A stretch of DNA of 64,000 nt from Rallus limicola (taxonomy: Eukaryota > Chordata > Aves > Gruiformes > Rallidae): positions 40,002,547 to 40,066,546 of the forward strand of contig JAKCOZ010000008.1 in the NCBI GenBank assembly GCA_022605955.1, read 5' to 3'. The number at the start of each line of letters is the position of its first letter. Position 1 is the first letter of the stretch. The position numbers and the translations under genes were made by a program. The notes below the pieces were generated by a model. The model did not search any database and was not told the origin of the DNA. It saw nothing but the letters and a program-made list of their open reading frames with translations. Shown piece by piece: positions 11,373-23,399 of this stretch.

Positions 11373-14300
11373 TGGGATACTTGTGGAGGTTTTAGGCCAG
11401 GAACGTCTTTTGCCCCCCCTGCACCTTTTCTTTGGGAACTATTGCTGCACATTTAGCAGTTTCCTAGATGGACCCAGGCAGAGCCTGGAAATGACATCAG
11501 GCAAAGTTAGGAGTGTTCCCTGGCCAAGGAACCCTCTGAGCCCCAAGGTGACTTGTGCTTGTTGTCCATTCCCTGAGGAGGTTTTGTGCCAGAACATCTT
11601 TCAGCCCTCTCACCCTTTAGTTTGGTGCTATTGGAGGGCATGTAGCATATTCAAAGGCAGATGCTGGTAGAGCCTGAAATTTAAGTCTGGCAATGTTTGG
11701 ACCGATCCCTTGTCAAGGAAATCCCTGAGAAGGTTAGCAGTCCTGTTTGTAGTCTGCATGGGTAGGTTTGAGGCCAGGAACTTCTGCCATCCCTTACACC
11801 TTTTGTTTTGGAGCTATTCATGCAGTTTAGCAGTTTTGAAGGTGCACACTGGTAGAGTTGGAGTCAGATGTCAGTCAATTTTAGGACCATTTCCATGGCT
11901 AGGAATGCCCTGAGCCCAAAGGTAACCTGGTCTGCTAGTGCGCTACCCTGGGAGCTTTCAGGCCAGTAACATCTTTCAGCCCTTTACATTTTGTTTGGAG
12001 CTATTGCTAGATGTTTTTCATTTTGGAAGCTGGAAGCTGGCATAACCTGAAAATTACATCAGACACTGTTAGGACTGTTCCCTTGGAAAGGAAAGCCCTG
12101 AGACCCAAGGTTACTGGTGCTGCTACTGCGCTGCCTGGGGAGGTTTTAGGTCAGGAAGATCGTACATATCTCCCACCTCTTCTTTGGGAAATATCACTGT
12201 ACATTTAGGAGTTCCAAAGATGGACATTAAATGAAAATGATGCCAGGCACTGTTAGGACCATTCCCGTGGCTAGGAATGCCCTTTACCCCAAGGCTTATG
12301 GACTCCTACTGGGCTGCCTGGGGATGTTTCTCACCAGGAACATCATTTATCTCTTGCACATTTCTTCAGGGAGTTATTGCAGGACATTTAGCAGTTTGGA
12401 AGATGAACACTGAAAATTAGATTAGGCACAGTTAGGACCATTCCCTTTGCATTAAAACCCTTGAGCCCCAAGGTTACTGGGGCTGGTTGGGGACTACCTG
12501 CTTAAATTTCAGGTAAGGGACATCCTTTAGCCCTCACATACTTTGTTTAGGAGATATTGCTGGGCATTTATCCATTTTGAAAGTGGGTGCTAGTAGGGCT
12601 TGAAAATGACATCAGGCACTGTTCTGACCAGTCCTTTGGCTAGGAGTGCCCTGAGCCCCAAGGTTACTGGTGCTCCTAGTGCACAACCTGAGGAGGTTTC
12701 AAAACAGTAAGATCTTTCGTCCCTCACCAATTTGTTTGGGTGTTGTTGCTGAATATTTAGTATTTTTGAATGTAAATGCAGTTAGAGTGCAAAAATGACA
12801 ACTGTATTAAGTTGGTTCCCTTGGCTAGGAGTGCCCTTTGCCCCAAGGTTACCAGGGCTGCTTGTCCAATCCCTGAGGAGATTTTGTGGCAGAACATCTT
12901 TCAGCTCTCAAGCCTTTTGTTTCGATGCTATTGGTGGATGTTTAGCATATTTGATCTGGAAAATTCTCTCTGTTGCAGTTAGGACCATTTCCTTGAAAGA
13001 AATGCCCTGAGCCCAAAGCTATACCAGGGCTGCTAGTTGGATCCCTGGGGAGGTTCCAGGCCAGGAGTATCTTCAAGCTCTTGCTCCTTTAGTCTGAGAC
13101 CTATTGCTGGAGGTTTAGCAGTTTTGAAGGTGGCTGCTGGTAAATTGAAAAATGATGACAGGCACTGTTAGGACTGTTGCCTTGGCTAGGATTGCTCTGA
13201 GCCTCAAGGTGTGTTGTACTGCTAGTCTGTTACCACAAAACTTTTTCAGCCCTGACAGCAACTTGTTTGGGAGCTATTCCTGGGTGTTAGTCAGTTTCAA
13301 AGGTGGACTCTTGTAGAGCTCCATAATGAAGGCAGGCATTCTTAGCTATGAAAGCTCTGAGCCCCAAGGTTCCTGGGGCTGCTTTTGGGTTACCTGGGGA
13401 GAATTCAGACTCCCAAATATACACCAGCTCTTAAACCTTTTGTTTGGGAACAATGGCTGGACGCTTAGCATTTTTGCATGGGGACTCTTGTAGAGCCAGA
13501 CAGTGATGTCTGGTGTTACAGGACCATTCTCTGTGCTAGGAATGCCCTTCGCCCCAAGCTTACCAGTGCTCCTAGTGCAGTACCTGGGGAGCCTTCAGGC
13601 AGGAGCATATTTCATCCCTTGTACCTTCTTGTGGGGAGCTATTGCTGTATGTTTAGAAAGCTTTAAGGTGGAGGCTGGTAGAGCTGGAAAATGATGTCAG
13701 TCAGTGTTAGGATCATTCCTGTAGCAAGGAATGCCCTGATCTCCAAGGTTACTGGGGCTGATCTCCTCTCCCTGTGGAGGTTCCAGGCAGGAACATCTTT
13801 CATCCCTCAAAGCTTTTCTTTGTGATATACTGCTGGATGTTTAGCATTGTTGAAGGTGGATGCTGGTAGAGATGGAAAATGATGTCAGGCACTTTTAGCA
13901 CTGTTCCCTTGGTAAGGACAGTCCTGAAACCCAAGGTTACTGAGTCTGCTTGCCCGCTCTCTCATGAGGTTTCACACCAGGAACATCTTTCATCTTTTGC
14001 AACTTTTATTTGCGTGCTATTGCTCTTCATTTAGCATGTTTGAAGTTGGATGTTGGTAGAGTCTGACAATGATGTCAGATTCTGTTAGGACCGACCCTTG
14101 TAAAAAAAATCCCTGAGCCCAAAAGTTACTGGGGCTGACATTGTTCTTCCTGGAGAGGTTTCAGGCCAGGAACATTTTTCTGCCCTCACACCTTGTGTTT
14201 GGGACATACTGCTGGACATTGAGCAGTTTCAAAGGTGGACACTATTAACGCTGGAAAATGACGTCAGGCAGAAATCTGTCCACTCCCATGGCCATGAAAG

Positions 14301-15510
14301 CCCTGACCCCCATCTTAATGGGCCTTTCACTGGGCTATGTGGAGAGGTTTAACACCATAAACTTCTTACATTGCTCCCATCTCTTGTTTGGGATGCATTG
14401 CTGTGCTGTTAGAAAGTTCAAAGATGATCACTGGTAGAGCTGGAAAATGATGTCAGGCACTGTTAGGATGATTTCATTGTATATGACAGCCCTGAGCCCT
14501 AAGGTTACTGGGTCTGCTAGTGTGCTATCTTGGGAGGTTTCAGGCCAGGAAGATTACTAGGCCCTCCCAACTTTTCTTTGGGAGCTTTTGCTGGACATTT
14601 AGAAGTTTCAAAACTAGAAGCTGGTAGAGCTAAAACCTGATGTCTTGCACTGTTATGATCACTCCATTGTCAATAAAATCCCTGAGACCAAATCTTACTG
14701 GGGGTCTTTTGGGCTACCTGGGGAGGTTTCCACCCAAGAAGATCTTTGGGCTCTTGTACCTTTTGATTTGGAGCACATTTGAAGGTGGACTGTGTTAGAG
14801 GCAGGAAATGACATCAGGCCCCGTTACAACTCTTTCCTTGGCAAGGAAAGCCCTGGCCCCAAGGGTACTGGGGTTGCCAGTGGGCAACCAGGTTTCAGGA
14901 CAGGAACATCAGTCATCCTTTGAGCCCTTTATCTGAGAGCCATTTCTGGACGTTTAGCAGTTCCGAAGATGGATGATGGTAGAGCCTGAAAATAAATCAG
15001 GCAGTGTTAGGACCTTGCCTTGGTAAGGGCAGACCTGAGTCTCAAGGTTACTGGAACTCTTAATTGGCTATGTACTGAGGTTTCAGGTCAGAAACATCTT
15101 TCAGCCCTCAATTTTTTCCATGGAGGGTGATTTATTGCTGGAGGTTTAGCAGTTTTGAAGTTGGATGCTGGTAGGGCCAGAAAATGACGTCAGGCACACC
15201 CCATTCCCCTAGCAAGCAAAATCCTGAGCCTCAAAGTTACTGGAGCTGCTAGTTGGCTACCTGGGGAGGTTTTATTCCCAGGAACTTTTTTCAGCCCTCT
15301 CACTTTTTGTTTGGGAGATATTGCTGGACATTGAGAAGTTTAGACGTTGGATGCTGGTAGAACCTGAAAGTGAAATCAGGCACTGCTCTAACCGTTCCCT
15401 TCGTAAGGACTGACCTGAGTCCAAGTATAATTGGCACTGCTAGTGGGCTACCTAGTGAGGTGTCAAGGCATGAAGATCTCTCAGCCCTTGATTTTCTTTT
15501 AGGGGATTTA
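11373..15510 (+). repeat. Satellite array, about 185-bp monomers, roughly 22-23 copies
   Basis: Landmarks recur in order in every monomer: a ggaggtttcaggccaggaac-like element, then tttgtttgggagctattgctgg, then a tgatgtcaggcactgttagg-like element, then caaggttactggggctg. The first landmark appears near 11384, 11575, 11765, 11951, 12136, 12323, 12505, 12690, 12873, 13050 and onward to about 15455, giving a mean spacing near 185. Monomers are diverged from each other (perhaps 70-80 percent identity by eye), so the array is old. No gene is seen in it. Confidence 0.92.
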
Positions 15511-15532
15511 TTTTCTTTTAGGGGATTTATTT

Positions 15533-15905
15533 ATTTAGCAGTAAGACCAGTTGTCTCCTGATACCCAGACCCCTGAGAGGAAAGATGGAGATGTGAAAGG
15601 GACTGAAGTCCCCGTAATCCCAGGGGAATTGGTTAGTGACCTGCTCAGCCACATAGATCTGCACAAGTTGATGTCTCCAGATGGGACACACCTGAGGGCA
15701 CTGAGGGAGCTGGCAGAAGTGCTCACCAAGCCACTTCCCCTTATTTACCAGCTGCCCTGGCTGACCAGAGTGGTTCCACCTGACTGGAAGCTGGCCCATG
15801 TGACAACCATCTACAAGAAGGGACAGAAGGAGGATCTGGGGAACTACAGGCCTCTCAGCCTTACCTCGGTGCTGGGGAAGGGGATGGAACAAATCATCTT
15901 GAGGG
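15533..15905 (+). mobile_element. CR1 LINE fragment (start of RT domain)
   Basis: One open frame encodes a CR1 ORF2 segment including LMSPDGTHLRALRELAEVL and, further on, WKLAHVTTIYKKGQKEDLGN followed by YRPLSLTSV, a standard non-LTR reverse transcriptase motif. It is cut at both ends: the right side changes abruptly to the OR-unit distal block at 15906. Confidence 0.88.
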
Positions 15906-16900
15906 TCAGGATCTCCTGTCCCAGAGGCTGAGGGTCAGCACTTGGCATTTCTGATTCATAAAAGCAAGGATGTCCTCAGCATTTAGAGGTGCCTGTGCTT
16001 TGCCTGTTTTTGTCATTGTGGTCTTCAGTTCTCTCTTCCAACAGGTCCATGGGGAGGCTTTGTCAGTAATGGCTCCCAGTGGGGCCTGTTAATGCTTCAA
16101 GGTGATTTTTACTCCTGACTTTAATGTCTTGAGAAGTTTCTTTACTCTTCTCTTGGTATCTGAGGTCTGAGGACTCAGAAGAAAAGACACCATGGGGCTC
16201 ATTAATATCCAGAAAGCCCTGACAAGCATGTCTCTTCAAGTCACTTTCATTAAAGAACTCAAGACTTCTATAATTAATTGGAGTTGTTTAGGTATTTAAT
16301 GAGGAAGGTTTCAGAGGGATTTCCCATGGAGGACCTGTTTCCAGTCACAGGTATTTTCTGCCATGGCTCAGTTGATAGAAGGAATGACAGCAGCATCCTG
16401 TGATGGGTATCGGTCTCCTGAGGAGATCTGGACAGGCAGGAAAAGCAGTCTCTGGAAACCCAAGCCTGTCTGCAGAACCTTGCTCTAGCCCAAGCCCAGC
16501 AGCTCCCTCCCTCACTGGCCTCCTGGGGTTCCCAACACTTTTCCTCCCATCACCTGTGCTCACAGGCAGGGACAGGTTTCTCTGACAACAAACAGCAGTT
16601 TCACATGAGACAGTTGAATACCCATGACATCTCTCTCCTCAGCTGCCTGCTACGGCCAAGCAGCGTGTGAAGGGGGTCAGCTTCCAGAGGAGATTCTCTC
16701 CCAGAGCAGTTTGGATCAGATACACAGAAAGGTCACTGATCAACACACTGACCTTCTGACAGAACAGTTCCCTAGTCTTCTGAAAGATGGGACGTTTTCA
16801 AACTCTGAGAAGCTCAAAGCAAACACCAGAAGGCCGAGAGGCATCTGAATGACCAAAGAGCAAGGGGAGGTGGAAAGCTGTGAGCAAAGTGAAGTGTATA
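15906..16900. other. OR-unit flanks without a receptor
   Basis: 15906-16350 matches 30480-30920 and 60530-60960 (distal block; landmark ggcccttaatgcttcaaggtg-like text, caccatggggctcattaat). 16370-16860 matches the 3' block at 7640-8130, including the 75-codon open frame at 16624-16848 with the same upstream acceptor-like ctctctcctcag. No receptor coding sequence follows. After about 17165 the sequence enters satellite, so this unit has lost its OR. Confidence 0.65.
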
Positions 16901-17165
16901 TGTCCAGCCAGTGTGCTAAAAAGATGTCCTTAGGCATGACCATGTTATCAGGAGAGGTGGGAACACCTGAATGATGAGGGAGATGACAGAGACAGACTGG
17001 GGGTAATGCAGGTACAGGGAAAGCTGAGTATGTCTTCTGCTGGCAACAGTGCACTTCCTGGAAGACATGGTGGGAAAGCATTCCCATTTCTGAAGAGTAG
17101 TCAAGGGATTCAGCAGATTAAAATGTGCTTGTAAAATTTTTAAACTGTAAAGGAAATATAAAAAG
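16901..17165. other. Remnant of OR 3' flank
   Basis: The sequence resembles 31661-31900 (gcaaagtgaagtg...atgtcc, then cattcccatt...ggagtgattcagc-like text). It marks the point at which the receptor-proximal part of the unit was replaced by satellite. Confidence 0.5.
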
Positions 17166-18304
17166 AAAGAAAACTTTTTTCACCTTCTCTTTTGGAGGTA
17201 TTGCTGGACGTTTAGCAGTTTCAAAGGTGGATGCTGGTAGAGGCAGTAAAAAACTCCAGTCAATTTTAGGCCTGTTCCCTTGGCTAGGAGTACCCTGAGC
17301 CCAAAGGTAACCCTGTCTGCCAGGGGGCTACCCCAGGAGGTTTCAGACCAATAACATCTTTCAGCCCTTAAGCCCCTTTGTTTGGAATTATTGCTGGACA
17401 TTTTTCTTTTTCGATATCTGCTATAACCTGAAAATGATGTCAGGCAGCTCGTAGGGCTCTTCACTTGGAAAGCAAAGCCCTGAGCCCCAAGGTTACTGGT
17501 GCTGCTACTGCGATTCCTGGGGATGTTTAAGGTCAGGAATATCTTTCCTCCCTTGCACCTTTCGTTTGGGAGATATTGCTGTACACTTAGAAGTTTCAAA
17601 GCTGGACACTGATAGAGCCTGAAAATGATGTCAGGCAGTTTTAGGACCGTTCCTTTTGCATTGAAATCCCAGATCCCCAAGCTTACTGGGGCTGCTAGTG
17701 GGCTACCTGTTTCAATTTCAGGTCAGGAACATCTTTCAGCCCTCACAACTTGTGTGTGGTATATATTGATGGTCAATTAGAATGTTCAAAGGTGGAAACT
17801 GGTAGAGATGAAAAATTATGTGAGACACTGTTAGGATCATTCCTTTTGCCTTGAAAGCCCAGTGCTCCAGGGTTACTGGGGCCCTTGTGCTAACAGGCAA
17901 GGGTTTAGGCCAGGAATATCATTAGGCCCTCACACCTTTTATTTGGCAGCCATTCCTGTATGTTTTGCAGGGTTGATGGTGAACGCAGGTAGAGCCAGAA
18001 ATTGATGTCAGGATTTGTTAAGACATTTCCCTCAAAAGGGATGCCTTGATCCCCAAAGTTATTAGGCCTGTTTGTAATCTACCTGGGAAGGTTTCAGGCC
18101 AGGAAAATCAGTCAGCATTCACAGAGTGATTTGGGAGCTATTGCTGTAAGTTCAGAATTTTTGGAGGAGAACACTAGTAGAGCTGACAAATTACGTCAGG
18201 CACCCTTAGGACCATTGCAGTGGAGAGGAAAGTCCATGGCCCCAACTTTACTGGGGATGCAGGTGGACTACTTGGGGAGGTTTCATGCCAGCCCTGGCAC
18301 CTTT
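17166..18304 (+). repeat. Satellite array, about 185-bp monomers, about 6 copies
   Basis: It has the same landmark order as the 11.4-15.5 kb array, in the same orientation: attgctggacgtttagcagttt, gatgtcaggcagt, ccccaaggttactgg, ggtttcaggccagg. It ends near 18304 in unrelated AT-rich sequence next to the ERV LTR. Confidence 0.88.
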
Positions 18305-18407
18305 CATTTGCAACCTACATTTGTTATGAATGTATTTATAGAATTAATAACAAAAGGAGGGCAAGGGAGAATCTCCCACCTTTTTTGGATTTGGGGGAAC
18401 CATTGTG

Positions 18408-18766
18408 TGTTGGAGAAGGGAGACTTGGTCACCATATGGTTCATCAGCAAGTCCCAATCTTTATTCAAGCAAGCCTTGGTTAAATACACTACTTAATTAG
18501 CTCATGCATATTGCAAAAGTAAAGCTCATCATTGGTCAAGCTGATAAATATTGGCTCGTCCCTCCTTTGTTCTGTCTCCACATTCCTGAGGTATGAACAT
18601 CATCTTATCATATCCTGCAGGTGTGCAAGCACCAGCAATGTCCAGTTACAACCGTCTCTCAGGTCAAGCCGACCTGAAGCCAACCCTTACCCTACTTACA
18701 CCATCTCAAGCAGATCCCTACTACTGTGTCCTTTTTCTGAGAGCCAGCACTGAACCGGGCTCTCCA
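18408..18766 (-). repeat. 3' LTR of class II ERV
   Basis: Sense strand begins TGGAGAGCC and ends TTCTCCAACA. An AATAAA polyadenylation signal is visible on the minus strand (plus-strand ctttattcaagc near 18460). It matches 25327-25685 except at four single positions. Confidence 0.93.
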
Positions 18767-20000
18767 CATTTCCCCCATTTTCGTTTTGGGCTAACAATGT
18801 CTGATTGAAGGCTGTCGATACCATTTTTTGCATCATGTTTTGTAGACACATACAGAGGCACGGCAAGAGTAGGGTAAGAGTTAGCAATGTTGTCCCTATC
18901 ATAATGGCTGCTTTTGCAATAGACAGCAGCCAGGGTCCCAGTTCCAGTGATCGCAACCATCCATCTAGTCCTAAACCAGAGTCCAGTTGTAAGTTATGAG
19001 TTAGTTTTCGTAACTCATCAATTTGGGAATGTATGGATCGTGAATGATCAGAGAGGTTCATACAACACATACCTTCAAACTTATCACACCCATGGCCCTG
19101 GGCAAGCAAAAGAAAATCAATTGCAGCTCTATTTTGCAGCGTAGCGTGGCGGACAGAGTCAACATCAAGCAAAAGACTAGAAAGTGCAAGGGAAATAGCA
19201 TTTGTTTGCTTTGCTAGCCAACACCCCAACTTGTTTAGGTGATTGTGTGCAGCTGCTGCTGCCACTCCTGGAGCGAGAAGAGACGCAGATATGATCTCCT
19301 CTGGCGACCAGAATGTCACCTGATCATCGCATTCTTTGTTAAAAGCGCGTGCCTGCCTCCTGGTTCGGTGATGGTGACGGCTCATGCTTAATATCATAGA
19401 GGTGTTAGGCGTAAGTAGAGATAAGCGGCCAAGCGTGCATGGCCCCCCTTTTAGGCGTGACGGGATACCTGGCCAGGCATGGTCTCCGCATATCAGAAAA
19501 TTACCAGGCAGTAGCTGTAAGGGACGGTCAGTAGATATCGAAAGGTTAGGCGAAGTGTAATTGCACCAGCTTGTAGCGTTGCGGTAAGCAGTCATGCTAG
19601 AATTTACATTGGTGGGCGAGCTTTGATTCCGACTTGTATGGTTAAACTACAAGCATGCATCAGCCCTTACTGAGCCTAGAAGCTCCAACTCCTGTGGTTC
19701 CTGAGGTGACACAGGAAGGTGAACCGCCTATCCATCCCAACTATCTACATTTGTTCTGGTTTCCTTGGGTTGGCAGGCGGTGAGCACCGTGGGGCATGGC
19801 CAGGAGTCTACTGGTAGCCCCACTAGACAAGTTGAGAATGGATTACCAGGAGAAGACAAGGAGAGGCAAATAGCCTCTTGGCCTGTCAGGTTTGCCATAG
19901 TAACCCAGATATTTGTTTTGGGTTGAGGCGGGACCCAGAGTGCAGCTGCCAATTGTGTTAAGAGGGCAACAGTTAATATCGCTGTTATCAACCACAGCAT
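18696..20000 (-). pseudogene. env: ERV env (SU and TM), interrupted by a stop
   Basis: The gene encodes a membrane-fusion envelope glycoprotein precursor. The start at 20000 gives a hydrophobic signal peptide (LLTQLAAALW region). An in-frame stop at 19728 closes the SU part, and the same frame resumes below it and runs to 18696, inside the LTR. Visible downstream features are a basic furin-type site (RTRR near 19355), a fusion-peptide-like Ala-rich stretch, an LQNRAAIDFLL heptad region with a C-X6-CC motif near 19060-19085, and a TM anchor near 18830-18915. The SU portion (about 215 codons) is short for this type of envelope, suggesting an internal deletion. Only the TM half is uninterrupted. 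Confidence 0.88.
18767..18785 (-). other. Polypurine tract
   Basis: On the sense strand a purine-rich AAAATGGGGGAAATG lies directly before the 3' LTR, where plus-strand priming starts in retroviruses. Confidence 0.8.
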
Positions 20001-20052
20001 CTTGGACCAGTCGGAATCGTCACTTTCGCTATTTGCGGCTCTTCAGCGAGGC

Positions 20053-22880
20053 TCAGTGGGTGGTCAGCAGTGGATCCAGTGCAGGCTTGATCCACTTAGC
20101 AGGAACCCACTGTGATCCTGTTGGGGTAGAAACACATAAATAACCTCTCCCCCAGTACAACACTTTAGCCGGGCCTTGCCATACACCTGTTTTTGGATCC
20201 CGATACTGGACCCAAACAGCCTCCTTGGATACCTCTTCCTTGGTTGTCTCGCGGTGCCGTATTGCTGCAGGTTCTGCCTGTTCCCTGAAAACACATAGGT
20301 GGTTAATAACATAAAGGGTTTTAGCTAATTTGGAGTGTGGGTCTGTTACTTCCTCTTGTTTTGCGAGGTATCGTTTCAAAGTCCCATTCGCCCTTTCTAT
20401 TATGGCTTGACCCGTGGGTGAATGCGGGATACCTGTGGTGTGTTTAATTCCCCATTTGTCGAGGAAGGTGTTGACCCTGCCCCCAACATAGGCTGGGCCG
20501 TTATCTGTCTTTACTGTCTGAGGGACCCCCATCACTGCGAAGCAACTTAGCAAATGCCTAATAACATGTAGAGCTATTTCTCCTGTTTGTGCTGTAGCCC
20601 ATATGTATTTGCTATATGTGTCAATGGTAACGTGGACGTACTTTAACCTTCCAAAGCTAGGTACGTGAGTTACGTCCATGTGCCAAATTTCATTCACTTT
20701 TAGGCCCCTTGGGTTTACTCCGCATCCTAGGCCCAAACCCCTGTTGTGGTGGCTGCATGTAGGGCATGCCCTTATTATCTCTTTGGCATCACTAATCTTT
20801 ATGCCGAATTGTCGTGTTAGCCTCTTTGCATTTTGATGATATAAGCTGTGTGCCTCCCATGCTAGGGCTAGCTTATGGTTAGGCAGCAGTTCTTCACTTG
20901 CTATTACCAACTTATCGGCTCGGGCATTGCCTTCCCCTAGGCCCACATCCCATTTATGACTTCTAATGTGGATAATAGCGTATGGCGCCCGTCTGTTTTG
21001 CAGCACCCGTCTCAATTGTAGAAATAGGCTGTATAACCTTTTGTTGCTAACTTCCTTAATACTGGCGTCCTCTATACGTTGTACCACTCCTGCTACATAC
21101 AAGGAGTCTGTAACAATATTCAATGGGCCCTCTAGGTTAACAACTGCCCACAAAACTGCCAGCAACTCTAAGGTTTGGAGACTGTCCGTAGCTTCTGCCT
21201 CCAGTAGCTCTTGTTTCCATTGTCCCTCCTCCTTCCAGGTGACGGCTGCTCTGCGGGACTTCTTTCCTGCATCTGTAAAGGCTGTTATTGCTCCTTCAAT
21301 GGGCCTGTCTTCACGCAGCGGTTTGACAGTCCATTCCCATCCTCCTATCCACTGCAGCGCCTTCGGTGCTGGTGACCCTGTTTCAACCCGCGCTCCTGAG
21401 CTTAATAGGGCCACTGCCAAGGCTTCCGAGTTCAACAGATACCAGTTCAGTGTTTCTTTGTCCATCAGGAGATAGATGGTCTCAGGTTCGTGTCCTGTGA
21501 CTTCAATGACCCGCAGCCGTCCTTTGCGGATGAGGGTTGCCAGCTGTTCGATTTTAGTATTTATTGTCTTCTGGACTTGCAGAGGGGGTGATAGCCATTC
21601 CAGTATGCTCTCCACCGTTTTTGTTTCATGCTGGGTTAAGGCCCCAAGCAGGTGGCTGGACGAGTTCCAGACAGTGATACTCAATGGGTGATCTGGTATG
21701 CGGCGGGAAACGAACCCTGAGGTGATGCAGTGTGTGATTTGCTGAACAGCTTCCATTTGGGTTGGTGTAGGTTGCACAGGCATACATGGGTCTGTTCCCT
21801 TAAGAAGAGGCCTCAGCTGTTCCAATAGCTGGTTGGGTATTCCTGTGATGGGCTTCAGCCACTGTAGGTCACCGAGTAACCTTTGGGCCTCGTGTAAGGT
21901 TTTAATGTTAAGGTTTAGTTCCAGCTTCTGTGGCTGGATGATTTGATTTGTCAATGTCCATCCTAAGTATCTCCATGGTGCCGACTTCTGAATCTTTTCC
22001 TGGGCAATGACCAGGGAGTGCTCGGCGAGTGTTTTCTGGATGGTATCAATCTGTGTCTTTGTGAATTTCTGCGGTTGGGCAAAAAAGATGTCATCCATGT
22101 AGTGATAAATCACAGTCTCTGGCCATTGTCGCCGCAGTGGCTGTAAAGCAGCGTCAACATACAGCTGACATAGTGTTGGTGAATTGCGCATGCCCTGTGG
22201 AAACACCTTCTATTCAAATCTCTTGTCCGGTTCGCCTCTGTTGATTGCTGGGAGCGTGAAGGCAAAACGTTTTGTATCATTTGGATGTAAGGCAATTGTG
22301 AAAAAACAGTCCTTCAAGTCAATGCTTAGTAGTGGCCAGTCTTGTGGTATCATTGTGTGGTTAGGAAGTCCCGTCTGTAGTGCTCCCATTGCTTCCATTT
22401 GGTTGTTAATGGCTCTGAGGTCGTGCAGCAGCCGATACTTTCCTGATTTCTTTCTTATTACAAAGATGGGAGTGTTCCACGGGCTTGTTGATAATTGCAG
22501 ATGTCCTTGCTGGAGCTGTTCCTCCACTAGGTGGTGTGCTGGAATCAGACTTCCCTTTTTTAAGGGCCATTGCTTAACCATCACAGGTTCATCAGTGTTC
22601 CATGTGAGTGGAAGTGGGAAAGTCCAAGCAATGGCGACTACCCCAAAGGGTGTTCGTTGGTCAGCATTACTCCCAATTGGGCCAATATGTCTCGCCCGAT
22701 CAAACAAGCGACTGTGGGTGGTAGTGAGACGATGGAAAGGACAACCGTCACTTGTTGCCCATCGAGGCGAAGGGTTACAGGAGGTGTTTTTCGTGCCAAT
22801 GTGAGTCCTCCAACCCCCGTAACCGTGTAAAAGGAAGCATACGATGGCCATGTTGGCGGCCAACTGTCCGGGGACACTAT
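20053..22880 (-). pseudogene. pol: ERV pol: reverse transcriptase, RNase H, integrase
   Basis: The frame runs from the RT N-terminus (about 22800) to 20053, with a single in-frame TAG at 22210-22212 inside the RT palm. Downstream of that stop 717 codons are open. The RT active site YMDD lies at 22090-22101. RNase H acidic residues are recognisable in FTDAGKK, ELLAV, VTDSLYV and GNARADK. The integrase has an H-X3-H...C-X2-C zinc-binding head (HSLYH, CPTC) and a catalytic D, D-35-E triad (WHMDV, KTDNGP, IIERANG). Domain order and length match orthoretroviral pol. Apart from the stop, the domain appears well preserved. Confidence 0.93.
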
Positions 22881-23325
22881 GCTAGTGTCGGCCCCTGTAT
22901 CCAACAGGGCAGTGAGTTGCTTCCTGACCCTTATAGGTGATGACTATGGTTTTTCTCGGTCGGTCGGTAAGGTCCATGGTCAGTAATGTAAGGCCTGTGG
23001 AGCCAAATCCTTTGTCACTTCATGGTTCCTTGAAACGTGGGGTGAAATCATTAGTAAGTTGTGGTAGTGGAATCAGTTGAGCAATTCGTTGTCCCTTCTC
23101 GATTTTTAGTGGTGGAAAAGGAGACTGTGCCATGATTTGGATTTCTCCGGTATAGTCTGCATCTATCACTCCCGGCAGCACAAACAGTCCCAACACTGAA
23201 GCAGAGGAGCGTCCTATCAAAAGCACCCCATATGCTTGTCCTTTAACTTGTACAGGTCCTCTTATTCCAGTGGGTATTTTGGTGGGTCGAGTGGTCATAA
23301 GGGTAACGTCTACTGCTGTTGCCAA
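22638..23325 (-). pseudogene. pro: ERV dUTPase-protease (pro) region
   Basis: 23325-23020 encodes a dUTPase-like segment: GVIDADYTGEIQI and KGQRIAQLIPL are two of the conserved motifs of this enzyme, which hydrolyses dUTP. A TGA at 23020-23022 follows. Below it a retroviral aspartic protease has its active site DTGADTS near 22880-22904 and the C-terminal [11 protein letters not shown]. The protease is in a different frame from the segment just before it, which looks like an indel and not a programmed shift. dUTPase placed before protease is a betaretrovirus-like arrangement. Confidence 0.88.
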
Positions 23326-23399
23326 ATCCAGGCCAAGGGATCAGGGGGTCGCAGGCTGGAGGCATGCGTCGGCGTCGGTGTGCTGCTCCCTACAGCGAC

